From Leifsonia aquatica (GTDB taxonomy: Bacteria; Actinomycetota; Actinomycetes; Actinomycetales; Microbacteriaceae), in assembly GCF_014190775.1 (NCBI RefSeq), contig NZ_JACHVP010000005.1, positions 248,001-312,000 on the forward strand: DNA of 64,000 bases, given 5' to 3'. Under the pieces are notes generated by a model. The model saw only the letters and a program-made list of their open reading frames with translations, had not been told where the DNA came from and did no database searches. Shown here piece by piece: positions 9,298-18,028 of this stretch (within the stretch, counting starts at the first letter, position 1; the number at the start of each line of letters is the position of its first letter). The translations under genes and the position numbers were made by a program.

Positions 9298-11108
9298 GCA
9301 CCGCAACCGTCCTGGGCGTCGAAGGCGAAGAGCGCAACGACCTCACCAAGGAGGAGAGCAGGCAGGTCCGCAGACGCTCGCTGCGTCTGCTGGGCTCGCT
9401 CATGCAGCCCCTGCGCGTCCGGCTGATCCTGACGGCGATCGTCGTCGTGGTCAGCACGGCCGGGCAGGTGGCCGGCCCCGCGATCATCGCCTTCGGCATC
9501 GACAACGGCATCACGGCCCTGCAGTCGCAGAACTGGATGCCCGTCGCCGCCGCGGGGATCGCGTACCTCGTGACAGGTGTCATCGGCGCGGTCCTGATCG
9601 CCTGGTACACCATCCTGAGCGCGCGGATCAGCCAGGCGATCCTGATCGACCTGCGCAAGCGGGTGTTCCTGCACACGCAGCGACTCTCCCTCGAGTTCCA
9701 CGAGTCGTACACGTCGGGCCGCATCATCTCGCGCCAGACGAGCGACCTCGACTCGATCCGCGAGCTGCTCGACTCCGGCATCAATCAGCTCGTGCAGGGC
9801 TTCCTGTACATGCTGTTCATCGCGATCGCCCTGTTCGCGCTGGACTGGGTGAGCGGCGTCGTCCTGCTGGTCTCGCTCGTGCCGCTCTACCTGCTCACGC
9901 GCTGGTTCCAGAAGCGGTCGCAGGTGCTGTTCCGCATCTCGCGGGTGGCGTCGGCGAAGCTCATCGTGCAGTTCGTGGAGACCATGACGGGCATCCGCGC
10001 GGGCAAGGCGTTCCGCAAGGAGAAGCGCAACGAGAAGGAGTTCGGCGGCCTCGTCGAGGACTACCGCGACGTGAACGCGCGCGTCATCCAGCTGTTCGGG
10101 ATCTTCGACCCCGGCCTCGTGATGATCGGCAACCTGACGGTCGGCGTCGTCCTCCTGGTCGGCGGGTTCCGCGTCGCGGAGGGCCAGCTCGCGATCGGCG
10201 TGCTGCTGGCAGCCCTGCTCTACACGCGGCGCTTCTTCGACCCGATGGAGGAGATGGCGATGTTCTACAACTCCTACCAGTCGGCCGCCGCCGCGCTCGA
10301 GAAGATCTCGGGCGTCTTGGAGGAGGAGCCGAGCGTCCCCGACCCGGTGAAGCCGGTCGACCTGTGGACGGCCGAAGGGCACGTCCGGTTCGACGACGTC
10401 ACCTTCGCCTACAAGGAGGACCGCGTCATCCTGCCGGAGTTCAGTCTGGACATCCCGGCAGGGCAGACGATCGCCCTCGTGGGTTCGACCGGTGCAGGCA
10501 AGTCGACCCTCGCCAAGCTGATCTCGCGGTTCTACGACCCGAGCGACGGCGAGGTCTCGATCGACGGCGTCGACCTGCGCGATCTGCACCCGAAGGATCT
10601 GCGCCGCGCCATCGTCATGGTGACGCAGGAGGCCTACCTCTTCAGCGGATCCGTGGCGGACAACATCGCCCTCGGAAAACCGGATGCGACGCGCGACGAG
10701 ATCGTGCGGGCGGCGAACGCGGTCGGCGCGCACGAGTTCATCGAGGGTCTGCCCGGCGGGTACGACACGGACGTGAACAAGCGCGGCGGCCGGGTGTCCG
10801 CGGGTCAGCGTCAGCTGATCTCGTTCGCCCGGGCGTTCCTGGCCGACCCGGCCGTGCTCATCCTGGACGAGGCCACCAGCTCGCTCGACATCCCGAGCGA
10901 GCGCCTGGTGCAGGAGGCGCTGCAGACGCTGCTCGCCGACCGCACGGCGGTGATCATCGCCCACCGGCTGTCGACGGTGGCGATCGCGGACCGCGTGCTC
11001 GTGATGGAACACGGCCGTGTGGTCGAGGACGGCACCCCCGACGATCTGATCGCCGGAACGGGCCGGTTCGCCCAGCTGCACGCAGCCTGGCGCGATTCGC
11101 TGGTCTAG
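9294..11108 (+). CDS. ABC exporter half-transporter, subunit with catalytic Glu and degenerate signature
   Basis: The 604-residue protein has six membrane helices followed by an ATPase domain. Walker A GSTGAGKS (397-404), Q445 (VTQEAYLF), Walker B VLILDE with E526, and H557 are all canonical. The signature is VSAGQ (501-505) rather than LSGGQ. This complements the upstream subunit: its Walker A/B would pair with the partner's intact LSGGQ in the active site, leaving the opposite site degenerate. Translation is coupled to the first subunit by GTGA. A strong hairpin follows. Confidence 0.92.
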   Translation: MSTATVLGVEGEERNDLTKEESRQVRRRSLRLLGSLMQPLRVRLILTAIVVVVSTAGQVAGPAIIAFGIDNGITALQSQNWMPVAAAGIAYLVTGVIGAVLIAWYTILSARISQAILIDLRKRVFLHTQRLSLEFHESYTSGRIISRQTSDLDSIRELLDSGINQLVQGFLYMLFIAIALFALDWVSGVVLLVSLVPLYLLTRWFQKRSQVLFRISRVASAKLIVQFVETMTGIRAGKAFRKEKRNEKEFGGLVEDYRDVNARVIQLFGIFDPGLVMIGNLTVGVVLLVGGFRVAEGQLAIGVLLAALLYTRRFFDPMEEMAMFYNSYQSAAAALEKISGVLEEEPSVPDPVKPVDLWTAEGHVRFDDVTFAYKEDRVILPEFSLDIPAGQTIALVGSTGAGKSTLAKLISRFYDPSDGEVSIDGVDLRDLHPKDLRRAIVMVTQEAYLFSGSVADNIALGKPDATRDEIVRAANAVGAHEFIEGLPGGYDTDVNKRGGRVSAGQRQLISFARAFLADPAVLILDEATSSLDIPSERLVQEALQTLLADRTAVIIAHRLSTVAIADRVLVMEHGRVVEDGTPDDLIAGTGRFAQLHAAWRDSLV

Positions 11109-11114
11109 AGGTTC

Positions 11115-11152
11115 CGGAGGGGCGGTGCGTATCGGTACGCACCGCCCCTCCG
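11115..11152 (+). terminator. Hairpin terminator after the ABC exporter
   Basis: A 17-bp stem (11115-11131 with 11136-11152) closes on a TCGG tetraloop 7 nt after the exporter stop. There is no T-run, as is common for actinobacterial terminators. It could also end the opposite-strand gene whose stop is at 11178. Confidence 0.7.
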
Positions 11153-11177
11153 CCATGATCCCCCGCGGTAGGGGTTG

Positions 11178-12194
11178 TCAGCCCGCGGGCGACCAGGTCG
11201 TGCGCGACCGGCGCGGGCGGAGGACACGATGTCCCCACTCCGCGCCGCCGCGGAAGAAGGAGAAGCGCCCGAGAACCCCGGAGCGCAGGTCGTGTGTGAG
11301 TACGAGTACGTCGGCGCCGGCGTCGATGCACTCGCTCGCATACGACGGATCGATGTCGCGCTCGGCGGTGCCTGCGACGGCGCTGAGACAGCCCGCTGTG
11401 ACCGCGAGGGAGGCCGACGCGATGATCGAGACATGAGACGTCGCCGGTGCGACGATGGCGCGGATCGCTCGCGCGAGCTCGACCTGCTCGGCCGGGCGGA
11501 ACACCGCGCGGCCCGGGAAGCCGTCGCCGAGGTCCAGCACGTCGAATCGTGTGCCTGTGGCGGAGTGCACATCGGCCGTGACGGCAGCGGCGTGGACGAT
11601 CTCGGCGACGTAGTCCGCGGGGGAGGAGTGCGCCGGAAGCTGGAGGGAGAGGCCGCCGACGCACACCCCCTGCTCGGCCGCCGCGCGCACTGCGCGGACG
11701 ATCTCGTCGGGCTCGAGACCGCGTCGGGCGCGGTGCGCGCAGCGGGAATCCGCGAGCGACCGGAGCCGGAGCAGCAGTCGCACATCGTCCGGCACACCCG
11801 CGAAGGCGAACATCTCGGCGCCGCCGTCGACGACGAATCGGCGCACCCCGGCCCGATACGCCGTCTCGACGTCGTGGAGACCGGTGATCGGAGCCGTGTG
11901 GAGCAGCCGCGGACGTGATTCGCAGGTGACGACCGTCTGCAGAGAGGCCGGCTGCGCCACCTCGAAAGCGCCCTGGGCGGCGGCGATCGCGTCCAGGAGT
12001 GCGGGATGCGAGAGGGCGCTCACGTCGTAGTGGACATCCACCCAGGGAAATGCCGCCCGCAGGTCGAGGTAACGCGCGACCGCTCGTTCCACGTCGATCA
12101 CGACGAGGGGGAGGTCGCCGGGGTCGCCCGCCGTCCCCGCCGCCGGCGCCGCGGGGGCGCCGGTCGGGTCGGCGGTTCGGGTGACGGCGGGCAT
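11178..12194 (-). CDS. Lysine-free homologue of fold-type III PLP decarboxylases, probable pseudo-enzyme
   Basis: The 338-residue protein resembles the barrel domain of ornithine/diaminopimelate-type decarboxylases. Residues 55-66 (HYDVSALSHPAL) align with the YAVKxNPxPxVL motif that holds the PLP lysine, and S59 replaces that lysine. The glycine motif reads GDGFPG (223-228), the usual SFH segment is SLQ, and the EPGR motif is replaced by SASLA (260-264). There is no lysine anywhere in the protein, so no Schiff base is possible. The C-terminal domain is short. A GAGGAG site precedes the ATG. It is divergent from two-component genes, so a ligand-binding or regulatory role is possible but unproven. 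Confidence 0.7.
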   Translation of the reverse strand: MPAVTRTADPTGAPAAPAAGTAGDPGDLPLVVIDVERAVARYLDLRAAFPWVDVHYDVSALSHPALLDAIAAAQGAFEVAQPASLQTVVTCESRPRLLHTAPITGLHDVETAYRAGVRRFVVDGGAEMFAFAGVPDDVRLLLRLRSLADSRCAHRARRGLEPDEIVRAVRAAAEQGVCVGGLSLQLPAHSSPADYVAEIVHAAAVTADVHSATGTRFDVLDLGDGFPGRAVFRPAEQVELARAIRAIVAPATSHVSIIASASLAVTAGCLSAVAGTAERDIDPSYASECIDAGADVLVLTHDLRSGVLGRFSFFRGGAEWGHRVLRPRRSRTTWSPAG

Positions 12195-12330
12195 CGGGTT
12201 CTCCTCGGGATTGGTGAGCTTGTCTCAGATCATCCTCGTGAGCGGGATTGACCCGCATCCGGGGGGCCACCCGAACCGATTGCGTGCTGACACGGATGAG
12301 GATCGATCAACACCCGGGGAGGATGGATGC

Positions 12331-12678
12331 ATGTACCTCCGCGTTGTGATCGTCGACGACCACGCGCGCTTCCGTGCACAGGCGGCCGAACTGCTGCAAT
12401 TGGAGCGGTTCGCCGTCGTCGGCGACGCCGACACCGGGGCCCGCGGGGTGGAGCTGAGCCGTCGGCTCGCTCCCGACATCGTGCTGCTCGACGTCGGCCT
12501 CCCCGACGCCAGCGGCTTCGACCTCGTCGCCGACATGCACGCCACCGGAGCGGCCGTCGTCCTCACCTCCAGCCGCTCCTTCCGGGATTACGGTCGCCGG
12601 GTGGCCGACAGCGGTGCAGAAGGGTTCATCACGAAAGGGGACCTGACCGGCCCGGCGATCCGCAGTCTGCTACGGTAA
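12331..12678 (+). CDS. Stand-alone response-regulator receiver domain
   Basis: The 115-residue protein is a single CheY-like receiver with no output domain. It has the acidic pair D9/D10 (VIVDDH), phosphoacceptor D54 (VLLDVGLPD), T79 or S80 and K102 (FITKGD). The ATG at 12331 is preferred because GGGGAGG lies just upstream and VIVDDH follows directly. Its TAA overlaps the ATG of the NarL-type regulator (TAATG), so the two are coupled. It may compete for phosphate from the kinase or relay to a partner. The phosphodonor is inferred to be the kinase at 13373. Confidence 0.85.
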   Translation: MYLRVVIVDDHARFRAQAAELLQLERFAVVGDADTGARGVELSRRLAPDIVLLDVGLPDASGFDLVADMHATGAAVVLTSSRSFRDYGRRVADSGAEGFITKGDLTGPAIRSLLR

Positions 12679-13367
12679 TGCCCGTGGCAGCGGGAGAGAG
12701 TTCTGATTCCCGCCCGCTTCGGGTCGCGGTCGCCGACGACGCGGTTCTCCTCCGCGAAGGCATCGGACAGATCCTGCGCGCGGGCGGTGTGGATGTGGTC
12801 GCCTCGGTCGACACGGCCGAGGAAGTGCTCGACCTGGTGGCGGCCGACGATGGGATCGACGCCGTCGTGCTCGACATCAAGATGCCGCCGACCCACACAG
12901 ACGAGGGGTTGCGCGCCCTTGAATCGCTGCGTGCCGACGGGTCGACGGTCGGAATCCTGCTGCTCTCGATGTACACGACAGCGGCGTACGCGATCCGCGC
13001 GATGACCGCCGGAAGCGGCACCGGTTATCTGCTCAAGGAGCGTGTCGCCGACGGTGAGACGCTCGTCAACGCGGTGCGCACCGTTGCCGCAGGCGGCTCC
13101 GTCGTCGACCCGGAGGTCGTGCAGCTGCTCGTCTCCTCACGTTCGTCCGAGCGCACCGTCGAGACGCTCTCGGCCCGCGAACTCGACGTGCTCAGCCGCA
13201 TGGCCGAGGGCAAGTCGAACGTCGGCATCGCCGCCGAGCTGCACCTCAGCCTCCGTACCGTCGAGTCGCACATCGGGCACATCATGGCCAAGCTCGGCGT
13301 CGAGGACTCCGCAGAGGGCCACCGTCGGGTCCTCGCGGTGCTGCGCTTCCTCGGCAAGGACGGCTGA
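12678..13367 (+). CDS. NarL/LuxR-type response regulator
   Basis: The 229-residue protein has an N-terminal receiver with D20/D21, phosphoacceptor D66 (VVLDIKMPP) and K120. A LuxR-type helix-turn-helix occupies about 162-222 (LSARELDVLSRMAEGKSN, then LSLRTVESH). It would bind DNA when phosphorylated, probably by the kinase that starts 6 bp downstream. The start overlaps the previous stop by one base. GTG 12684 is a possible alternative start. The targets are unknown; the divergent decarboxylase-like gene is a candidate. Confidence 0.92.
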   Translation: MPVAAGESSDSRPLRVAVADDAVLLREGIGQILRAGGVDVVASVDTAEEVLDLVAADDGIDAVVLDIKMPPTHTDEGLRALESLRADGSTVGILLLSMYTTAAYAIRAMTAGSGTGYLLKERVADGETLVNAVRTVAAGGSVVDPEVVQLLVSSRSSERTVETLSARELDVLSRMAEGKSNVGIAAELHLSLRTVESHIGHIMAKLGVEDSAEGHRRVLAVLRFLGKDG

Positions 13368-13372
13368 GCGCG

Positions 13373-15163
13373 GTGAACGTCGCGCGCAGGTGGCTCCGCG
13401 CGCTCGCGGTGACCGTCACGATCGCGTCGAACGTGCTGGCCCAGGTCATCAGCGGCCTGACCGGCGACTACGGACCGCGTCCGGAGGGGCTCGGCTGGGC
13501 CATCGTGTTCGTCACGGTGGCGTTGGTGTACGTGGTCTGCGCGATCATCGCGTGGCGGGCCGTCCGGAGCCCCGTGCCCGGCTGGCTGATGATCGGCGCC
13601 GCGCTCTTCTGGTCGGCCGGTGCGTGGTATCCCCTCGCGCGCGGCATCGGCTGGCTGTGGCCCCTGCTGATGGGCGTCACCGACCTGTGGGCGATCTTCG
13701 TCGGCGCGCTGGTGCTGTGCTATCCGACCGGACGTTTCTCGCGGTTCGACCGGGTCGTCCTCCTCGTGGGGAGCGCCGCCATCGCGGCCCGCTTCATCGG
13801 CACGCTGCTCTTCACCTCGCCCGCGTCCACCGAGTGCGGCTGTGTGCAGAACGCCTACGCCGTGCTCCCGAGCGACGACGCCGACTTCTGGTTCGGCGTC
13901 GCCTGGCGCGGGATTGGGCTCGCTCTGATGCTCACGATCGCCGTCCGGCTGGCGGTGCGCTGGTTCACCAGCTCCCTCCCTGCTCGCCGCGTCTCGTTCG
14001 TCATGCCGCTGGCGATCGTGCTGTGGTGCTACGGCACCGTGCAGGATTCACTGAGCTTCGCGCTCGGCTGGGACGGCGGGTGGCTGCAGTTCATCCCGCC
14101 GTTCGCGATCGCGCTCATCCCACCCGCCTTCGTCGGCGGGGTCTTCTATGCGCGGGGTCTGCGCTCCCGTGTCGCCGACCTGGTCATCGTGGCTCGCGAC
14201 AAGGTCGACCGCGCGCTGTGGGAGTCGAGCCTGGCCCGGACGCTGCACGACAGCTCTCTCCGCGTGTACTGGTGGGACGAGCAGGGCAAGGCGTTCCTCA
14301 CCAGCGACGGCGACCGCATCCCGGACGAGGGGGAGAGCGCTCGCCCCGGTCGCTCGACGCTGGCCATCGATTCCGACCAGGGGCCGATCGCGCTCATCGA
14401 GCACGACATCGCCCTCAGCCAGGACGACCGGCTGCTCGACGCGGTCTCGTCGGCACTACTGCTCTCGGTCGACAACGACCGCCTGCGACGCAGGTTGGAG
14501 CGCACGATCCAGGAGCTCCGCCAGTCGCGCCTGCGCATCGTGGAAGAGGGATACCTCGCCCGGCGGAGACTGGAGCGCGACCTGCACGACGGATCGCAGC
14601 AGCAGCTCGTGTCTCTCGCGATCAGCCTGCGCATCGCGACGGCCAAGGCGGAGTCGGCGGGGAACACAGAGGTCGCGGGAGATCTTCAGCGGGCGTCCGC
14701 CCAGCTCGCGGACGCGTTGCGCGAACTGCGCGAGCTGGCGCGCGGCATCCATCCCACCGTCCTCACCGACGGTGATCTGACGTCGGCGCTGGAGGAGCTG
14801 GGCCAGCGCAGCCATCTACCGGTGGAGGTGCGCGTGGAGACGACGGACCGGTTCGCGAACGTGATCGAGGAGACGATCTACTACTCGGTCTCGGAATGCC
14901 TGGCGAACGCGGGCAAGCACGCCGGCGCCCGTAATTGCGCGGTGCTCGTGACCCGCACAGATGACACGGTGACGGTCGTGGTCAAGGACGACGGCAAGGG
15001 CGGCGCACGCTTCGAGCCGGGCGGCGGTCTGGAGGGCATCCGTGACCGCGTCGAGGCCGTCAACGGGCGCGCCGAACTGCGCTCGGTGGAGGGGCTGGGG
15101 ACGATCCTCGAGCTCTCCATCCCGGTGTCGGACTCCGAAATGGTGACCGCCGAGCCCGCGTGA
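13373..15163 (+). CDS. Membrane sensor histidine kinase (NarX/DesK-like HisKA_3)
   Basis: The 596-residue protein begins with about eight hydrophobic segments (residues 8-260), then a linker with a weakly conserved sensor-like region (about 270-345) and a coiled segment. The HisKA_3 dimerisation helix RRRLERDLHDGSQQQ carries phosphoacceptor H405. The ATPase domain has the N-box around N512 (SECLANAGKHAG) and G-box DDGKGG (539-544). The GTG start is 5 bp after the regulator stop. No periplasmic sensor domain is visible, so the signal is probably perceived in or near the membrane. Confidence 0.9.
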   Translation: MNVARRWLRALAVTVTIASNVLAQVISGLTGDYGPRPEGLGWAIVFVTVALVYVVCAIIAWRAVRSPVPGWLMIGAALFWSAGAWYPLARGIGWLWPLLMGVTDLWAIFVGALVLCYPTGRFSRFDRVVLLVGSAAIAARFIGTLLFTSPASTECGCVQNAYAVLPSDDADFWFGVAWRGIGLALMLTIAVRLAVRWFTSSLPARRVSFVMPLAIVLWCYGTVQDSLSFALGWDGGWLQFIPPFAIALIPPAFVGGVFYARGLRSRVADLVIVARDKVDRALWESSLARTLHDSSLRVYWWDEQGKAFLTSDGDRIPDEGESARPGRSTLAIDSDQGPIALIEHDIALSQDDRLLDAVSSALLLSVDNDRLRRRLERTIQELRQSRLRIVEEGYLARRRLERDLHDGSQQQLVSLAISLRIATAKAESAGNTEVAGDLQRASAQLADALRELRELARGIHPTVLTDGDLTSALEELGQRSHLPVEVRVETTDRFANVIEETIYYSVSECLANAGKHAGARNCAVLVTRTDDTVTVVVKDDGKGGARFEPGGGLEGIRDRVEAVNGRAELRSVEGLGTILELSIPVSDSEMVTAEPA

Positions 15164-15172
15164 GCAGAGGGG

Positions 15173-15598
15173 CTAGTTGCCCTTCGCGGGCAGCGAGGCC
15201 CACACCTGCTGGCCCAGAGAGAAGACCGACCAGCCGCCGGGACAGGTCGTGGACTTCTCGGGGATGCCGTCGACCGGCCACCAGCTGTCCTGGATCCCCG
15301 GCTTGGGCGTCGGACCCCCGCCCGAGCAGACGTCTTTGGCGAGGATCGTGGGCGACGTGTAGGTCAGGATCGCGGCGCCGGTCTGCGTGTCGTAGTCGAC
15401 GCGGATGATGGTGGCGTCGTCCGGAACGAACGTGGGTGAGCCGAACGTGGACACCTTGGCGGCCTTGAACTCCTTCGCGGTGTCGAAGATCTGGGCGTCG
15501 ACGTGCGGGCTGAACGCCTCGACGACCGAGCATCCGGACAGCACGAGGGCCGCGGCGGACGCCGCAGCGATCAGACCGACGGTTCGGGGACGAGGCAC
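15173..15598 (-). CDS. Small lipoprotein of unknown function
   Basis: The 141-residue protein has a classic lipoprotein signal: positive N-terminus, hydrophobic stretch, and lipobox VLSGC with the modified cysteine at residue 23. The mature part contains two further cysteines (KDVCSG and TTCPG) that could form a disulfide, and no recognisable domain. An AGGAG site precedes the ATG, and TTGACT upstream is a plausible -35. It converges on the histidine kinase with a 9-bp gap. The function is not known to me. Confidence 0.75.
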   Translation of the reverse strand: MPRPRTVGLIAAASAAALVLSGCSVVEAFSPHVDAQIFDTAKEFKAAKVSTFGSPTFVPDDATIIRVDYDTQTGAAILTYTSPTILAKDVCSGGGPTPKPGIQDSWWPVDGIPEKSTTCPGGWSVFSLGQQVWASLPAKGN

Positions 15599-15682
15599 GG
15601 GTAGCTCCTGTGGATGTGGCGAATGCGATCCCGGTCAGTCAACACCATCAAGCTGGGCGCTTCATCGGCCGGAAGGATGATG

Positions 15683-16024
15683 TTAGCGCGGCTCATGGCG
15701 TGCGGCGCGGAGGTCGACGCGGTAGGTCGTCGCCGTGCCGTCCGCGCGAGGGCCGCCGAGCAGGGGCGTGCCCTCCTCGCGGTAGTGCTCCAGTGCGATC
15801 TGCGCATGGTCCGCCGGCGGGTGGCCGCTGGCTCGCACGACCCGCCACCATGGCACCGTCGAGCCGTAGTACGCCATGATCTGCCCGACCATCCGGGCCG
15901 CGCGTGATCCGAGGACCGCGGCCACGTCGCCGTAGGTCATCACCCGGCCGGGAGGGATCGCGTCGACGACGTCGAGCACGCGCTCGACGAAGGAGTCGGC
16001 GCCGGGCTCAGAGGGCGAGGGCAC
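15683..16024 (-). CDS. Alkyltransferase-like protein (ATL), MGMT family without the acceptor cysteine
   Basis: The 113-residue protein has the MGMT DNA-binding fold with VMTYGDVAAVLGS and the helix leading to GQIMAYYG. The active-site PCHRV motif of methyltransferases reads PWWRV, so the alkyl-accepting cysteine is a tryptophan. Such ATL proteins bind O6-alkylguanine and recruit nucleotide-excision repair instead of removing the alkyl group. The GTG start overlaps the upstream GNAT gene by 17 nt, so the two are probably co-transcribed. Confidence 0.85.
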   Translation of the reverse strand: MPSPSEPGADSFVERVLDVVDAIPPGRVMTYGDVAAVLGSRAARMVGQIMAYYGSTVPWWRVVRASGHPPADHAQIALEHYREEGTPLLGGPRADGTATTYRVDLRAARHEPR

Positions 16025-16460
16025 CGATCGTCTCGCCGTACTGAGTCTCTCCGACCGGCTGGAAGCCGCTTCGCAGGAAGAACTGCTCCGGGCCGAGCTC
16101 GCCCGACTCCCAGATCACGAAGAGCTGCTCGTGGCCGCGCCGGCGTGCTTCGTCAGCCAGGCTGCGCACGGCGAAAGTGCCGATTCCGCGGCCCTGATCG
16201 TCGGCGTCGACGTTGATGCGCCAGAGGATCGCCTTGAACTCGTCGTGCTCGGCCTCGGGATTGAAGTCGCCCATGATGAAGCCGACGACCTCGTCGCCGT
16301 CGAGCACGACGCGCTGCCAGGAGGTGGTGGGGTCGGCGACGGCGGCCGCGGCCGAGTAGGAGACCGGAGCGATGAACTGCTCCTGCCCCGGCTTCAACGT
16401 GAGCGCGTTCGCCGCGACGACGGTACGCGCGCTCAACTCTTCCAGTCTCAACTCAGCCAT
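16008..16460 (-). CDS. GNAT family N-acetyltransferase
   Basis: The 150-residue protein has the GNAT core. An acceptor region EVVGFIMGDFNPE is followed by the acetyl-CoA pyrophosphate loop DDQGRGIGTFAVR (Q/RxxGxG/A) and the C-terminal FFLRSGFQPVGE segment. The substrate is unknown. The frame is open further upstream, but the ATG at 16460 is chosen because TACCCT lies exactly 6 nt upstream, the leaderless arrangement seen elsewhere. It precedes and overlaps the ATL gene and is divergent from icd. Confidence 0.85.
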   Translation of the reverse strand: MAELRLEELSARTVVAANALTLKPGQEQFIAPVSYSAAAAVADPTTSWQRVVLDGDEVVGFIMGDFNPEAEHDEFKAILWRINVDADDQGRGIGTFAVRSLADEARRRGHEQLFVIWESGELGPEQFFLRSGFQPVGETQYGETIGALAL

Positions 16461-16550
16461 GACGAAAGGGTAACGTGCGCGGGGGACACTGGCATAGTCG
16501 CCTCCGCTGGACGCGTCTGCGACGGCAAAGTGTCTCGATGTCAAGATAGT

Positions 16551-16579
16551 TATCCGGCTCAGGTAAGCTGTATCCGGCT
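16551..16579 (+). promoter_or_regulatory. icd promoter region with direct repeats
   Basis: TATCCGGCT occurs at 16551-16559 and 16571-16579, 20 bp apart (two helical turns). A possible -10, TAAGCT, sits between the copies at 16564-16569. The pair could be a binding site for a regulator of icd or of the divergent GNAT gene; no factor is identified. Confidence 0.3.
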
Positions 16580-16606
16580 GAAAACGGCAGAGAAGCAGGA
16601 GAACCA

Positions 16607-17824
16607 GTGGACAAGATCAAGGTTGAAGGAACGGTCGTCGAACTCGACGGCGACGAGATGACCCGCATCATCTGGAAGGCGATCAAGGACTCGCTCATCC
16701 ACCCGTACCTCGACGTGGACCTCGAGTACTACGACCTCGGCATCCAGAAGCGCGACGAGACCGACGACCAGATCACGATCGACGCGGCGCACGCCATCCA
16801 GAAGCACGGCGTCGGCGTCAAGTGCGCCACGATCACCCCCGACGAGGCCCGCGTCGAGGAGTTCGGCCTCAAGAAGATGTGGCGGAGCCCGAACGGCACC
16901 ATCCGCAACATCCTCGGCGGCGTGGTCTTCCGCGAGCCGATCATCATCTCGAACATCCCCCGCCTGGTCCCGGGCTGGAACAAGCCGATCATCATCGGCC
17001 GCCACGCCTTCGGTGACCAGTACCGCGCCACCGACTTCACGTTCGACGGCCCCGGCACGCTGACCCTCAGCTTCCAGCCGACCGACGGCGGCGAGGCCAA
17101 GAGCTTCGAGGTCTACCAGGCCCCGGGTGCCGGTGTCGCGCTCGCGATGTACAACCAGGACGAGTCGATCCGCGACTTCGCCCGCGCGTCGTTCAACTAC
17201 GGTCTCGACCGCAACTACCCGGTGTACCTCTCCACCAAGAACACCATCCTCAAGGCCTACGACGGCCGCTTCAAGGACCTGTTCCAGGAGGTGTTCGACA
17301 CCGAGTACAAGGAGAAGTTCGACGCGGCCGGCCTCACCTACGAGCACCGTCTGATCGACGACATGGTCGCCTCCAGCCTCAAGTGGGAGGGCGGCTACGT
17401 CTGGGCCTGCAAGAACTACGACGGCGACGTGCAGTCCGACACCGTGGCGCAGGGCTTCGGCTCGCTCGGTCTCATGACGTCGGTCCTGACCACGCCGGAC
17501 GGCAAGGTCGTCGAGGCGGAGGCCGCGCACGGCACCGTCACGCGCCACTACCGCCAGTACCAGCAGGGCAAGGCGACCTCGACCAACCCGATCGCCTCGA
17601 TCTTCGCCTGGACGCGCGGCCTCGCGCACCGCGGCAAGCTCGACGGCAACCAGGAGCTCATCGACTTCACCCACACCCTCGAGGACGTGGTCGTGAAGAC
17701 GGTCGAGGAGGGCAAGATGACCAAGGACCTCGCCCTCCTGGTCGGTCCCGAGCAGGCGTTCCAGACCACCGAGGAGTTCCTCGAGTCCATCAGCGACAAC
17801 CTCAAGACGCGCATGGGCGCCTAG
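16607..17824 (+). CDS. icd: NADP-dependent isocitrate dehydrogenase (eukaryotic-type, homodimeric)
   Basis: The 405-residue length and opening ([18 protein letters not shown]) match the type II NADP-isocitrate dehydrogenases shared with eukaryotes, not the long monomeric form common in corynebacteria. It oxidises isocitrate to 2-oxoglutarate and CO2 in the TCA cycle. The substrate loop [14 protein letters not shown] is present, as are the DDMVASSLK and [12 protein letters not shown] segments that bind metal and NADP. The GTG start has GGAG about 8 nt upstream. A strong terminator follows. Confidence 0.96.
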   Translation: MDKIKVEGTVVELDGDEMTRIIWKAIKDSLIHPYLDVDLEYYDLGIQKRDETDDQITIDAAHAIQKHGVGVKCATITPDEARVEEFGLKKMWRSPNGTIRNILGGVVFREPIIISNIPRLVPGWNKPIIIGRHAFGDQYRATDFTFDGPGTLTLSFQPTDGGEAKSFEVYQAPGAGVALAMYNQDESIRDFARASFNYGLDRNYPVYLSTKNTILKAYDGRFKDLFQEVFDTEYKEKFDAAGLTYEHRLIDDMVASSLKWEGGYVWACKNYDGDVQSDTVAQGFGSLGLMTSVLTTPDGKVVEAEAAHGTVTRHYRQYQQGKATSTNPIASIFAWTRGLAHRGKLDGNQELIDFTHTLEDVVVKTVEEGKMTKDLALLVGPEQAFQTTEEFLESISDNLKTRMGA

Positions 17825-17844
17825 CCTCCACGCGTACCGGGACA

Positions 17845-17876
17845 GGCCCGGCGGACTTCGGTCCGCCGGGCCTTTT
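17845..17876 (+). terminator. Rho-independent terminator of icd
   Basis: A 12-bp GC-rich stem (17845-17856 with 17861-17872) with a TTCG loop is followed by TTTT, 20 nt after the icd stop. This is one of the few hairpins here with a real T-run. Confidence 0.9.
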
Positions 17877-17942
17877 CCTGTCTCCGGTGGAGGCATCGTG
17901 CCTCATGGTGCTCCGATCTGCACACGTCAGTGCCGGAAATAA

Positions 17943-17990
17943 ACACATCATCTAGTGCTCGGCGTGTCGCATCGCCACTATATGTAGTGT
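17943..17990 (+). promoter_or_regulatory. Tandem NrdR boxes upstream of nrdHIEF
   Basis: Box 2 at 17975-17990 (CCACTATATGTAGTGT) closely matches the NrdR consensus ACACWATATATWGTGT. Box 1 at 17943-17958 (ACACATCATCTAGTGC) is weaker. Their starts are 32 bp apart, about three helical turns, the usual arrangement for cooperative NrdR binding. Repression of ribonucleotide reductase genes when dATP is high is known for NrdR; its use here is inferred. Confidence 0.85.
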
Positions 17991-18028
17991 TAACGCTCCG
18001 GCATCCCCGTGACCTGAAAGGCGCAGAC

